A stretch of DNA of 51,565 nt from Chitinophaga pinensis (GTDB lineage: Bacteria > Bacteroidota > Bacteroidia > Bacteroidales > GCA-2748055). The stretch is from the NCBI GenBank assembly GCA_945863035.1, contig CAMAZH010000010.1, positions 1-51,565 of the forward strand. The letters are read 5' to 3'. Below the pieces are notes generated by a model. The model was not told where the DNA came from. It searched no databases and worked only from the letters and a program-made list of their open reading frames with translations. Below, one piece after another: positions 6,454 to 15,509 of this stretch. The position numbers were made by a program, and so were the translations under genes. How positions within the stretch are numbered: the stretch's first letter is position 1; each line of letters opens with the position of its first letter.

Positions 6454-9264
6454 ATGAAAAAAACTATTTCATATCTTATCCTTCTTCTCCTGTTTTTTGC
6501 CGGGTCGAATGCTTTTTGCCAGCATTTGAAGGTTGATTCCGATACTTCCCGTGACGAAGCGAATTCCCTAGTGAAGGCAATACATAGAAAAGCAATGGAG
6601 GAAAGAAAACTTGGAAGGTACGAAAATGCCGAAATACTCTACCGTGATGTTGTGCGCTTAAAGGAAACCTATGCGTCTGACCAAACAGAATTGCTTATAA
6701 ATGTTTATTCAAACTACATAAGTATCCTGAATTTAATCTGGAAATATGATTTAGCAGATTTTTATTGGGACAGGATTGAAATAATATCTAGATTATCTGA
6801 TATACAAACCAAAACAAAATTTCTATGTGATAGAGGACTCATGTTGCTAAAATTAAATGATGGAGCCTCTGCCTTAGAATACTTTGAACAGGCTGAAAAA
6901 AACATACAATGGAATTTACCTTTGGATAATAAGGTTTTAAGTACAGTTTATTTAGGCAAAGGTGCTGCATATTATGACCTAGGCAGATACGACGAAAGTT
7001 TGGAGTGCCTCGATATTATCGAATCGTCCCTTAACCTAACACCAAAAGAAAAGGTTGAAATTTATCTAAAAAAGTTCACCATTTATTTCGCTCAACAGAA
7101 CAATGAGAAAGCTTCAAAAATGTTTGATGCATCAAAGAACTTCGTTTTGACAAAAGAGCAGAGGGACTATTTTGCTTTACAATATGCCACCTTTCTTTAT
7201 TACAACTTAAAAAAGATTGATGAAGCCATTGTAATTTTCAAGGAATTGGAAAAGACCTACACAGCATCAAACCGACATCGCTTCGAAGCCTATCAGGTTC
7301 TTACAAATCTTGGGAATTGCTACGAGTCCAAAAAAATGTACAAAGAAACTCTTGAATATTACCAAAAAACACTGCAATTCCGTTATCCGGGATTTACCGA
7401 TCCCGACTTCAAATCAGACCCCCCCGTTTCTGACCTTAAAGATGCTCAGAATGTAGTGCTTATTAAGAATAAGGCCGAGGTTTTGTACAAGTATTCTAAA
7501 TCCACTAACGATACCTCCTATCTGAGTGCCAGTTTAAGGAACTGTTTTAGGAGTCTTGATATTATCCAAAAATCGCGTTTCAGGGTAACTTCGGAAGAGA
7601 GCCAGTTCCTGATTTCGAAAAACGAGCGCTTAGCATATGGTCTCACCCAAATTGTAGCCCTCGAAAAATACAAACTTACAAACGACGACAAATACTTGAA
7701 CATGGCCTTTGTGGCAAATGAAAAAGGACGCGCATTTACCCTGCTTTCGTCCATGAGAAATCAAAAAGCAATGGACTTTGGCAATATCCCCTCAAAAATA
7801 AGAAATCAGGAGAGTGAGTTAAACAGACAAATCTCCCTTTATGATGAACTTCTGTACAAGGAAAGGATGAGCCCTGATCCCGATCCGGTAAAAGTTTCCA
7901 ACTGGGAAGACCTGCTATTTAAAGCATCACAAGACTATTCATTGCTCCTGCGAAAACTGGAACGACAATATCCCGAATACTATCGCTTAAAATTTGATGA
8001 CAAGGTTACCGATATGTTCGAAATTCAGAAAAAGCTCGAAGAGAATACCGTTTTGGTTGAATACTCGTTTTTGGATTCCTTGCTCATCATTTATACTGTT
8101 AGCCGTGATAAATTATCTGCTAAGAAAGTATATCTGGAACCCGGGTTTGAAGATAAGTGCATTGAGTTGTTAGACCTGATAACCAACAAGAGTTTTTCGG
8201 ATTTTGCAAATGAAACCTACTGCAGCTATTCAGGTCTGGCCTATGAACTTTACTCAATCCTAATTGAGCCGGTAAAAGAAGAGTTGAACGGACTCAACCT
8301 GATTGTGATCCCCGACGGGGCTATCGCACATCTTCCTTTCGATGCACTGTTAACATCCAAAGTGCCGTGTGGGAAGGCCAATTACCGAAACGCACCTTAT
8401 CTGTTAAAAGATTATTCGATTGGTTACTCTTACTCTTCCACCATACATTTCAATCCGCTGAAGCATGTTAAAATACCTAGTGAGAAGATTCTGGCCTTCG
8501 CACCGGCTTATGCCAAAGCCTCGGATGACACTTCCCAGGTTTTCCTGATGCGCAATCAGGATTATCTTGATCTTAATTTCCTGCCGGGAGTTACCATCGA
8601 AGTAAACAACGTTTCAGAACTCTACAGTACGGATGCTTACTATCACATTAGCGCGAAAGAGTCGATTTTCAAGGAGCTTTCTGGCCGATACCGGGTTCTG
8701 CATCTGGCCATGCATACTAAAATCGACAACGCCAATCCCATGCTTTCCAGACTAATCTTCACTCAGATTCCCGACGGGGACGATGATGCCATGTTGTACA
8801 CCTACGAAATTTACAATTTAAAGCTCAATGCAAGCCTTATTGTTCTGTCGTCATGCTCCAGCGGTTATGGGAAAATGCAACCCGGAGAAGGAGTGCAGAG
8901 TCTTGCCCGGGGCTTCGCCTTTGCGGGATGTCCATCTATTTTAATGACGTTATGGTCGGTAGCTGATTTGTCATCGGTTTCCATAATTACTAAATTTTAC
9001 AAATATCTTCTGGAGCAAAAAAACAAGCCCTTGTCTTTACGAGAATCAAAGCTTGATTTTCTGGCTCATGCAGACGAATTGAGAGCCCATCCTTACTTCT
9101 GGGCCTCGTATGTTATTATTGGGGATCCGTCTCCACTTTTCCCGCCTAAAACGAATTTGGCAGCTTTTAATGCATTTCTCTTGCTCTTGCCACTAGGGTT
9201 TCTCAGCGTATACTACAGGAATTTCAAGAAAGACGAAAAAAGCAGGAAGGGAAAAACTGACTGA
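6454..9264 (+). CDS. Secreted, membrane-tethered TPR-CHAT peptidase
   Basis: CHAT domains are caspase-like cysteine peptidases (clan CD). The ATG at 6454 is preferred over one at 6424 because it opens directly into a signal peptide (MKKTISYLILLLLFF...FCQ), giving 936 residues. TPR-type helices fill about residues 25-330, a long helical region about 380-540, and the CHAT domain about 590-885. The catalytic dyad is intact: H754 in LHLAMHTK and C801 in LSSCSSGYG, followed by GEGVQSLARGFAFAG, MTLWSV and HPYFWASYVIIGD. A C-terminal helix (about 904-921) followed by a basic tail anchors the protein, placing peptidase and TPRs in the periplasm. The divergent gene is the GG peptide; the sigma gene converges with a 4-base gap. 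Confidence 0.9.
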   Translation: MKKTISYLILLLLFFAGSNAFCQHLKVDSDTSRDEANSLVKAIHRKAMEERKLGRYENAEILYRDVVRLKETYASDQTELLINVYSNYISILNLIWKYDLADFYWDRIEIISRLSDIQTKTKFLCDRGLMLLKLNDGASALEYFEQAEKNIQWNLPLDNKVLSTVYLGKGAAYYDLGRYDESLECLDIIESSLNLTPKEKVEIYLKKFTIYFAQQNNEKASKMFDASKNFVLTKEQRDYFALQYATFLYYNLKKIDEAIVIFKELEKTYTASNRHRFEAYQVLTNLGNCYESKKMYKETLEYYQKTLQFRYPGFTDPDFKSDPPVSDLKDAQNVVLIKNKAEVLYKYSKSTNDTSYLSASLRNCFRSLDIIQKSRFRVTSEESQFLISKNERLAYGLTQIVALEKYKLTNDDKYLNMAFVANEKGRAFTLLSSMRNQKAMDFGNIPSKIRNQESELNRQISLYDELLYKERMSPDPDPVKVSNWEDLLFKASQDYSLLLRKLERQYPEYYRLKFDDKVTDMFEIQKKLEENTVLVEYSFLDSLLIIYTVSRDKLSAKKVYLEPGFEDKCIELLDLITNKSFSDFANETYCSYSGLAYELYSILIEPVKEELNGLNLIVIPDGAIAHLPFDALLTSKVPCGKANYRNAPYLLKDYSIGYSYSSTIHFNPLKHVKIPSEKILAFAPAYAKASDDTSQVFLMRNQDYLDLNFLPGVTIEVNNVSELYSTDAYYHISAKESIFKELSGRYRVLHLAMHTKIDNANPMLSRLIFTQIPDGDDDAMLYTYEIYNLKLNASLIVLSSCSSGYGKMQPGEGVQSLARGFAFAGCPSILMTLWSVADLSSVSIITKFYKYLLEQKNKPLSLRESKLDFLAHADELRAHPYFWASYVIIGDPSPLFPPKTNLAAFNAFLLLLPLGFLSVYYRNFKKDEKSRKGKTD

Positions 9265-9268
9265 GAAT

Positions 9269-9838
9269 TTAAAGTTTGTCGGAATGATAATCAGGGTCTT
9301 GTTTTACAAGCTTGATAAGATATTCCTTGCAAAAGTGCTTGCGTTTTGCAATATAACCCTCACTTTTCAGGCCCATATTTTCTGTGATAGTTTTATTACA
9401 TAATCCATTATTTGCCATTGTAAGGATTAGCTGGCAGTCTTCCGGTAAGTCCAGAAAAACCCTTTGGTACAAAGCATATTTAAAATCATGCTCAAAGAAA
9501 GGCTGAGGTTCTTCAAACTGAATGTATTCATGACTCTCACTAAGCTTTACAATATTTGAGTTCACCTTATTCAGATGTTTTATCCAGATCAGGCGCGCAA
9601 CAGAAAACAAGTAAGTCTGCATGCTGCTCACAAGTATAAAACTCTTATCCTTGCGAATGGTTTCAAACACAACAATCATCGCTTCCTGGAAAACATCCTG
9701 AGCATCATCACCGGTTCCGCTGTTATTCGTAACAAAATGCAGAACAGATTGATAGTATTTTTTATAAATATATCTTAAAACCCTATTGTCGCGTTTTCTT
9801 ATCCCTTTAACCAATTCATTTGATGAATAGCGGTTCAC
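9269..9838 (-). CDS. ECF-type RNA polymerase sigma factor
   Basis: 189 residues. Region 2 (about 25-90) includes GDDAQDVFQEAMIVVFE and a YLFSVARLIWIKHL helix for -10 recognition and core binding. Region 4 (about 125-180) has DLPEDCQLILTMA and a helix-turn-helix NKTITENMGLKSEGYIAKRKHFC. Start is the GTG at 9838: an in-frame TAA lies at 9851-9853 with no ATG between. A -7 box TAGATTTG sits 28 bases upstream, so the gene likely has its own promoter though M64 peptidase lies 96 bases upstream on the same strand. It ends 4 bases from the CHAT gene stop. No dedicated anti-sigma gene is adjacent; the nearest candidate is the TPR membrane protein at 5145-5885. Confidence 0.88.
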   Translation of the reverse strand: MNRYSSNELVKGIRKRDNRVLRYIYKKYYQSVLHFVTNNSGTGDDAQDVFQEAMIVVFETIRKDKSFILVSSMQTYLFSVARLIWIKHLNKVNSNIVKLSESHEYIQFEEPQPFFEHDFKYALYQRVFLDLPEDCQLILTMANNGLCNKTITENMGLKSEGYIAKRKHFCKEYLIKLVKQDPDYHSDKL

Positions 9839-9865
9839 AAGTATTTTGTATTAAAATATCAGTTC

Positions 9866-9873
9866 CAAATCTA
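9866..9873 (-). promoter_or_regulatory. -7 promoter element for the sigma factor gene
   Basis: On the minus strand this reads TAGATTTG, a full match to TAnnTTTG, 27 bases before the GTG start. The -33 region is weak (TTTC at 9890-9893). Confidence 0.45.
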
Positions 9874-9934
9874 TGTAAAAAACGAATTTGAAATACGAAT
9901 TGTTACTTTAGTCAAAAAAGACAGTCCCTTCCGG

Positions 9935-11212
9935 CTATTGAGTCAGTTGCAAGATCATCTTTTCAATAGCTTTCTCACAAACATCGCAGAATCTGTCTGT
10001 AGTATTACTTTTCATCCGACAATTATAGGCTGGTCGGTAGACTCCTTTTGCAACATAACCTCCCCCTTCGAATACGCCAATGGAATTAATAAATTCGGGT
10101 GTCGGTGGTGTAGGTACCGGAGTTCCGGGTTTAAGCATAAGTTCCCATTTGGACTGGAAATTTACCAATGTGGTAAGATTAGGTTCCCAAGGCTCTGTTT
10201 TTGTGGAATAGAAATCGCTGTACGCAACGTCAGAAGTGTAGTACTCGTCACCCAGTCCGGCAAACCCATGTCCGAATTCATGAACAAAAACATGAGGGGA
10301 AAGCTCATTGTCAACCGTGGTAAGACTGTAATGGTTGTAAATACCACCCCCTCCGTATTTTGGGGAGTTTGCCAAAATATAAATCTGGTCATATGGTGCA
10401 AGAGCTGCCAAATCCCTTACTCCCCAGAAATCGGATGTTGTTAGGTAACGCTCGCTATCAAAAGTGTAGAAATTGGAATTCAATTGGGTGTTTTTCCAGA
10501 TGTTTTCTCCGGGGATGTCAACTCCCGACTCGGATGAAGGTGCAAGAACCGCATACAGGTTGAACTTATCCTTGTATCTGGAAAAGGGTTCAATGGCAAA
10601 AAGGGAATCGGTAAGCCTCAAAACATCTTCCTTGAACTTCCCCATTTGTTCGAGAGTATATCCCTCCGGAAGAAAAACAATATCCACGCATTTGCCTGGA
10701 TCGCCTGAATTTTTGAGCTTTTCAACCATGTAATCCAGTTCCGGTGAGGGCTGGATAAAATAATCGGAAGGGTCTATTCTGACGGAAAACTTAAGGGAAA
10801 ATTCAGCTTTATCGTCCCTCTCATAAATCTCAAACCGAACCGGAATATTAGGAAAAGGGATATTTGTGCTCTGGAAAAATCCTTTGCTAATTAAAGTAGC
10901 CTCGGTGGTTGTCTGCCATTCCTGGAAAAGGGTTGAAAACCCTTGGCTGTAAATCAATTCATGACTGTCGGCTGTAAAAACCTTACAAAGGTACTCCCCA
11001 AAGCCGTTGTTATCTGTGAGGTTTGACCTTGATCCTCCCCAAAAAGCTTCTTTTTTGAGCGTCTGGAGATAAATCTCAGAATTGTCATGGTTTCCAGCTA
11101 AAATATAATCGACGCGAAGACTACCTTCTGAGAACCATTTGGAATACTGTGCCTGACATAAAGCTAATGAAGCCAAGACATTGAGCAGGGCAACAAGCAG
11201 AAGACTTTTCAT
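9935..11212 (-). CDS. M64 family zinc metallopeptidase (IgA-peptidase-like), exported
   Basis: 425 residues with a signal peptide (about 1-21, ending ALCQAQ). A beta-rich N-terminal domain (about 25-155, the M64 N-domain type) precedes the catalytic domain, which opens with DIVFLPEGYT (about 177-186) and has the zinc site HEFGHGFAGLGDEYY (H311, E312, H315, and D322 as likely third ligand). Cysteines near the C-terminus (NCRMKS...RFCDVCEKA) are shared with family members. The family cleaves extracellular proteins; the name comes from a clostridial IgA protease, but environmental homologues have unknown targets. It lies just upstream of the sigma gene and could belong to the same envelope circuit. 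Confidence 0.88.
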   Translation of the reverse strand: MKSLLLVALLNVLASLALCQAQYSKWFSEGSLRVDYILAGNHDNSEIYLQTLKKEAFWGGSRSNLTDNNGFGEYLCKVFTADSHELIYSQGFSTLFQEWQTTTEATLISKGFFQSTNIPFPNIPVRFEIYERDDKAEFSLKFSVRIDPSDYFIQPSPELDYMVEKLKNSGDPGKCVDIVFLPEGYTLEQMGKFKEDVLRLTDSLFAIEPFSRYKDKFNLYAVLAPSSESGVDIPGENIWKNTQLNSNFYTFDSERYLTTSDFWGVRDLAALAPYDQIYILANSPKYGGGGIYNHYSLTTVDNELSPHVFVHEFGHGFAGLGDEYYTSDVAYSDFYSTKTEPWEPNLTTLVNFQSKWELMLKPGTPVPTPPTPEFINSIGVFEGGGYVAKGVYRPAYNCRMKSNTTDRFCDVCEKAIEKMILQLTQ

Positions 11213-11381
11213 AGGAAGGGTTTTAATATTTTAGAAAGTTAAAGTTAATGGAAAAATTGCTCCGTATTATAAAGATTCAAATATTCCGCAACTGTATCTG
11301 TCAATGATTTCAATTTAAATTTTTTTCCTGAATTGTAAAATTATACTTTCGCGTTTAAAATAAAAACAAAAGTAACAACTT

Positions 11382-12635
11382 ATGATTACCAAATATCTGG
11401 ATGCTTTGCAGGTCTTTTTGGAAAGTATGGGGATTTCCCCTACGCAGGCAGCACAACTTCACTCACTAATAGTCATTGTTGCAATACTCGTGCTATCGAT
11501 TGTGATAGATATTGCCCTCAAGAAAACTATTGTGGCGTCTATCCGGAGCTATGTTCACAGGAGTGAAAACGAGTGGGACGACATTTTCCTTGAAAACAGG
11601 GTGTTCAACAGGTTGGCGCACATTGCCCCTGCACTGCTGATATATTATACTATTCACTATTCGTTGGATATGCCGATCCTGGTGGCCATTATTAAAAAGA
11701 TCTCGGTTATTTACATAATTATAATAAGTTTACTGGTAACCAATTCCTTTATCAATTCCCTGCATGATATTTATTTGCGCTTTCCTATTTCACAGGATAA
11801 GCCTATAAAGGGATATGTTCAGGTTTTAAAGTTGTTCATTTATATGGCAACTGCAATTGTTTTAATTTCTTACATGACAGGCACAAAGCCTTACACCCTT
11901 TTGGCCGGTTTAGGCGCCTTGGCAGCGGTTATACTGTTAATTTTCAAAGACACTATACTGGGCTTGGTTGCATCCATTCAAATCTCTGTCAACGATATGG
12001 TTAAGCCGGGCGATTGGATCGAAATGCCTGCGCGGCAAGCGGATGGAAATGTTCTGGAAATAACCCTCAACACCGTTAAGGTACAGAACTTCGACAACAC
12101 CATATCAACGGTTCCCACCTATGCGCTTGTTTCGGAATCGTTCACCAACTGGAGAGGAATGCAGGAGTCGGCAGGCAGAAGGATCAAACGCTCGGTAAAC
12201 ATTGACATGAAAAGCGTGAAATTTCTAGATGACGAAATGATACAAAGGCTTTCGAAAATAATGATACTGAAACCCTATATGGACGAGCGCCTTGAAGAAA
12301 TCAGAAAATACAATGAAGATCATCAGGTAGATCCCTCAAGTCCTGTAAATGGCCGGAGGATGACAAATCTCGGAACTTTCAGAAAATATCTGGAGGCTTA
12401 CATTACCCAAATGCCCCAGATTAATAAGGAGCTCACACTTATGGTAAGGCAAAAAGACCCTACGGATAAAGGAATCCCTCTGGAGATCTATTGCTTCAGC
12501 AGCGATAAAGGATTTGTCAATTATGAGAGCATTCAATCGGATATATTTGATCATTTGCTGGCGGTTATTTCAGAATTTGACCTTCGGGTTTTTCAAAGTG
12601 TAAAGGGAGAGGACTTTTTTCAAAACCGGGTTTGA
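11382..12635 (+). CDS. MscS-family mechanosensitive channel (YbdG-like)
   Basis: 417 residues, the length of E. coli YbdG. About five transmembrane helices fall within residues 20-195, the last forming the MscS pore helix (GLGALAAVILLIFKDTILGLVASIQIS). The cytoplasmic beta domain follows with DMVKPGDWIEM and NTVKVQNFDNTISTVPTYAL, then an alpha-beta vestibule containing NWRGMQESAGRRIKRSVNID, typical of the YbdG subgroup. Such channels release solutes on hypo-osmotic shock. The start ATG at 11382 is followed by a normal N-terminus. It is divergent from the M64 peptidase and 111 bases before the Lrp gene. Confidence 0.92.
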   Translation: MITKYLDALQVFLESMGISPTQAAQLHSLIVIVAILVLSIVIDIALKKTIVASIRSYVHRSENEWDDIFLENRVFNRLAHIAPALLIYYTIHYSLDMPILVAIIKKISVIYIIIISLLVTNSFINSLHDIYLRFPISQDKPIKGYVQVLKLFIYMATAIVLISYMTGTKPYTLLAGLGALAAVILLIFKDTILGLVASIQISVNDMVKPGDWIEMPARQADGNVLEITLNTVKVQNFDNTISTVPTYALVSESFTNWRGMQESAGRRIKRSVNIDMKSVKFLDDEMIQRLSKIMILKPYMDERLEEIRKYNEDHQVDPSSPVNGRRMTNLGTFRKYLEAYITQMPQINKELTLMVRQKDPTDKGIPLEIYCFSSDKGFVNYESIQSDIFDHLLAVISEFDLRVFQSVKGEDFFQNRV

Positions 12636-12660
12636 TTTTTGCTTTTATTGGTTAAATTTA
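12631..12660 (+). promoter_or_regulatory. Promoter for the Lrp/AsnC gene
   Basis: TTTG (12631-12634), 18-base spacer, TAAATTTA (12653-12660), one base off the Bacteroidota -7 consensus. It begins inside the 3' end of the channel gene. Confidence 0.4.
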
Positions 12661-12746
12661 CATTTTAAAACAAAAACTCAAGTTTTCCTTACAGTTTCAA
12701 ATTCGAAACAAGGAAAGTCGTTTCATCAGAATCAATAAAAATAGCT

Positions 12747-13211
12747 ATGGAAGAAAGTTTGCAGATTGACAGTTTAGATCGTAAGATCCTTTCTCTGATA
12801 ACCGGAAATGCTCGTATTCCTTATCTCGAGGTGGCAAGAGAATGCAACGTGTCTGGTGCTGCTATTCATCAAAGAATTCAAAGACTTACCCGTCTTGGAG
12901 TGATAACGGGATCGGAGTTTGTACTAAATCCCAAGAAAATTGGCTACTTCACTTGTGCCTACATTGGGATTTTTCTTGAAAGTGCTCATATGTACCACGA
13001 TGTGGTTAAAAAGCTCAGGGATATCCATGAAATAACCCAATGTCATTACACTACCGGTAATTACTCCATATTTGTTAAGGTTTACACTAAAAACAATGAA
13101 GACCTCAAGCATGTCTTGGTAGATAAGCTTCAGGCCATCCCTGGAATTGCAAGAACCGAGACATTCATTTCCCTTGAGGAATCCTTCAGCAGGCAATTGC
13201 CTTTGACTTAA
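12747..13211 (+). CDS. Lrp/AsnC family transcriptional regulator
   Basis: 154 residues. N-terminal winged helix-turn-helix (about 5-55: DSLDRKILSLITGNARIPYLEVA...SGAAIHQRIQRLTRLGVI) and C-terminal RAM/ligand-binding domain (about 70-150: TCAYIGIFLE..., TGNYSIFVKVYTKN). These proteins form octamers and respond to amino acids. It is monocistronic in appearance; its targets cannot be read from context, though an alanine-type symporter lies about 9 kb away. Confidence 0.93.
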   Translation: MEESLQIDSLDRKILSLITGNARIPYLEVARECNVSGAAIHQRIQRLTRLGVITGSEFVLNPKKIGYFTCAYIGIFLESAHMYHDVVKKLRDIHEITQCHYTTGNYSIFVKVYTKNNEDLKHVLVDKLQAIPGIARTETFISLEESFSRQLPLT

Positions 13212-13306
13212 ATTTCAGGCTTAAGAGGTTCGGCAAACCTGCCAAGCCTTCAGAGATACCGATTATTAAAGGTTTACGTCTGCGGGAATCGTATCCCTCG
13301 GTACTT

Positions 13307-14041
13307 TTACGCTTTCCTTCTCTGCCTTAGAATTTCATAAATAACAACTCCTGCTGCAACAGAAACGTTCAGTGAGCCTATTTCTCCCAAAAGGGGGATT
13401 TTCACTCGTTTGTTGCTCATTTCCAACAATGAAGAAGAAACCCCAACCTCTTCGGATCCCATTATCACTGCCACAGGTCCTCCCAGTTCGGCCTGATACA
13501 GGTCGGTGTCGGACTTCTCAGTGGCCGACACAATGGCAAGTCCGGCCATACTCAGATAATTAACTGTTTCGCGCAAGGAATTCACCCTTGCCACAGGCAG
13601 TGTCATCAGTGCTCCGGCAGATGTTTTAATTGCGTCAGAAGTAACTCTCACACTTCCCTTCTCGGGAATTACGATCCCATCGATGCCAGCGCATTCGCAT
13701 GTGCGCGCAATGGCCCCGAAATTCCGAACATCCGAAATATGATCAAGCACCAAAATAAAGGGGTCCTTTCCTGATTCGTAAGCCCGACTAACGATTTCCT
13801 CCAACGGGGTATAGCTTATCTGGGAAATATAAGCGATCACTCCCTGATGGTTTTTGCGGGTTACCCGATTGAGTTTCTCAACAGGAACAAACTGAATCTC
13901 AATATCTTTTTGCCGTAACAGGAAAAACAGCTCCTGGGCACTGGCACTATCGGCCTTTTTCTGAAGAAGCACGCGCTCAATGTCTTTTCCCGCCGAAATG
14001 GCTTCCATCACTGCACGGGTTCCAAAAATAAAATCTTCCAC
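13307..14041 (-). CDS. rlmB: 23S rRNA (guanosine-2'-O-)-methyltransferase RlmB (TrmH/SpoU family)
   Basis: 244 residues, standard RlmB length. Substrate-binding N-domain (about 1-75: FIFGTRAVMEAI, with AELFFLLRQK-type helix) and SPOUT catalytic domain with motif 1 SDVRNFGAIART, motif 2 VIMGSEEVGV and motif 3 IPLLGEIGSLNVSVAAGVVIYE, forming the SAM-binding knot. RlmB methylates G2251 in the ribosomal P loop. The start is the GTG at 14041, which gives the family's usual N-terminus; no earlier in-frame start fits. It lies 151 bases downstream of the GWxTD gene on the same strand and converges with the Lrp gene. Confidence 0.92.
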   Translation of the reverse strand: MEDFIFGTRAVMEAISAGKDIERVLLQKKADSASAQELFFLLRQKDIEIQFVPVEKLNRVTRKNHQGVIAYISQISYTPLEEIVSRAYESGKDPFILVLDHISDVRNFGAIARTCECAGIDGIVIPEKGSVRVTSDAIKTSAGALMTLPVARVNSLRETVNYLSMAGLAIVSATEKSDTDLYQAELGGPVAVIMGSEEVGVSSSLLEMSNKRVKIPLLGEIGSLNVSVAAGVVIYEILRQRRKA

Positions 14042-14192
14042 TTTTAAAATTTAAATTGTTTTATATTTTTATATCAGCTGGTGCAATACTATCTCAAAAT
14101 TTGCATAAAGATGCTGATTAATATGCAATCATGAGTATTAATTAATCTTTCGGAGATACTTATTGCTGCCGATAGTAGCTTAGGGATCAGAA

Positions 14193-15485
14193 TTAAAAAT
14201 CAATTGTATAAACTTTGCCTTTTCGCCAGGAATCCACGGCCTCCCGCCAGAATGCATTTGAGCCTGCGCTTCTTTCCAGTTGATAATCCAGATTTGTAAA
14301 CTGGTTTTCGTTTCTCTTAAACACAAAAACCGCTGTAGGACCGCCTTTTTTTGTGAAATAAGTCCATTTCTCCATATCTGAATCTTTTTCGAGCATGCGT
14401 GGCGGACCAAAAATAATATAAATCATCCCCCGGTCGGTTTTCCAACCCTCTTTATAACTTGAAAAATAAATGTTCGCAAAATACACCCGCTTGTAGTATA
14501 CCCGGATAAGCTCTCTGGCAGAGGAGATATCGGGATTAAGTTTGAGCCAGAAATTATCAATTGCCAGTTTGCGGTTCGGTTCCATACGGATATCCCTGAA
14601 TTCTGCTGTGGAAGTCAGGTAAACAAGGGGACCCAAAAGGTCATCCGGAGTCTTAACGTTCGGGAAACTTTCCCCAAAATTAAAAAGGGTGAGACCTTCT
14701 TTTGTGTCGCGATTCATCCGAAAATGATAAATCCCCGGGCCTGGAAGCGAATAATGAACAGTATCGCTAAAATAATAGCTAAAGGAGGTGTCGGGTATTG
14801 TCTTCATGGGAATTTCCGGAGCCGCAGAAAACGAGGGTCGCGGAAGGGTGCGGCCCAAACTGAAATAGTCAATGAACAAACTGTCTATACCAATCTGATT
14901 GGTTTGAAGCCGAAAAGCTTCCCCTTCAGCAAAATAGCGGGTAAAGGAAGGATAGCCGTTTCTGGCGGTAATCACTTTGAAATTCTGTGCTCCGTATTTG
15001 GTCGACTTATCAGCAATAAGGATCGTCTGGGTGGAGATTCCCCGAACCTCGTCGCTAACCTCGATTTTCAAGGAATACTTCTTCCCAAGGACCGCCTTAA
15101 CCGGCAGACCTGAAAAGAAGGAATTTCGCACTTCTGCTTTATTCAAAGACTTGCGGATGGAAATACTGTCGATGAAAACTCCACCCTCTTTTCCGGGATT
15201 CAGTTCGTTGAGTTCATAATATATTCTAAGCCGCGCGAGGGATTTCCCCTCCTCGTTGGCCTGGCTGAATAAAAGCTCGGAAGGAAAAATCCGTATATAA
15301 AGCACAGAACTCGAATCGTTTATGTGGTGTATAAAGAAATCGGGATGAATACTGCTTTTGCCGGGATTGTAAATATCAGCAAGATTTCTCTGCGCTACCG
15401 TTTTGGTTGCAGGCTTTGAACAGCCGAACACAAAAATGGAGACGAGCATCAACAAACCTGATATTTTCCGAAAACCAGTGATCAT
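14193..15485 (-). CDS. GWxTD domain lipoprotein
   Basis: 430 residues with a lipoprotein signal peptide (lipobox FVFGC, Cys about 22). The body is beta-rich and ends in the GWxTD domain (about 270-430), whose hallmark is EGWKTDRGMIYIIFGPP (about 355-371), then a WTYF...NLDYQL segment. This domain is common in Bacteroidota and a few other phyla; its function is unknown, though it is expected at the outer-membrane periplasmic face. It lies 24 bases downstream of the ABC-F gene and probably shares its transcript. Confidence 0.88.
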   Translation of the reverse strand: MITGFRKISGLLMLVSIFVFGCSKPATKTVAQRNLADIYNPGKSSIHPDFFIHHINDSSSVLYIRIFPSELLFSQANEEGKSLARLRIYYELNELNPGKEGGVFIDSISIRKSLNKAEVRNSFFSGLPVKAVLGKKYSLKIEVSDEVRGISTQTILIADKSTKYGAQNFKVITARNGYPSFTRYFAEGEAFRLQTNQIGIDSLFIDYFSLGRTLPRPSFSAAPEIPMKTIPDTSFSYYFSDTVHYSLPGPGIYHFRMNRDTKEGLTLFNFGESFPNVKTPDDLLGPLVYLTSTAEFRDIRMEPNRKLAIDNFWLKLNPDISSARELIRVYYKRVYFANIYFSSYKEGWKTDRGMIYIIFGPPRMLEKDSDMEKWTYFTKKGGPTAVFVFKRNENQFTNLDYQLERSAGSNAFWREAVDSWRKGKVYTIDF

Positions 15486-15509
15486 GAGGCTAAAATTACA
15501 AAAAAATAG

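Noticed and set aside
4265-11212. Type III-E CRISPR (Craspase) locus
   Set aside because: The TPR-CHAT and sigma genes suggest it, but there is no Cas7-11-like gene, no Cas1/Cas2 and no repeat-spacer array; the CHAT proteins also carry signal peptides.
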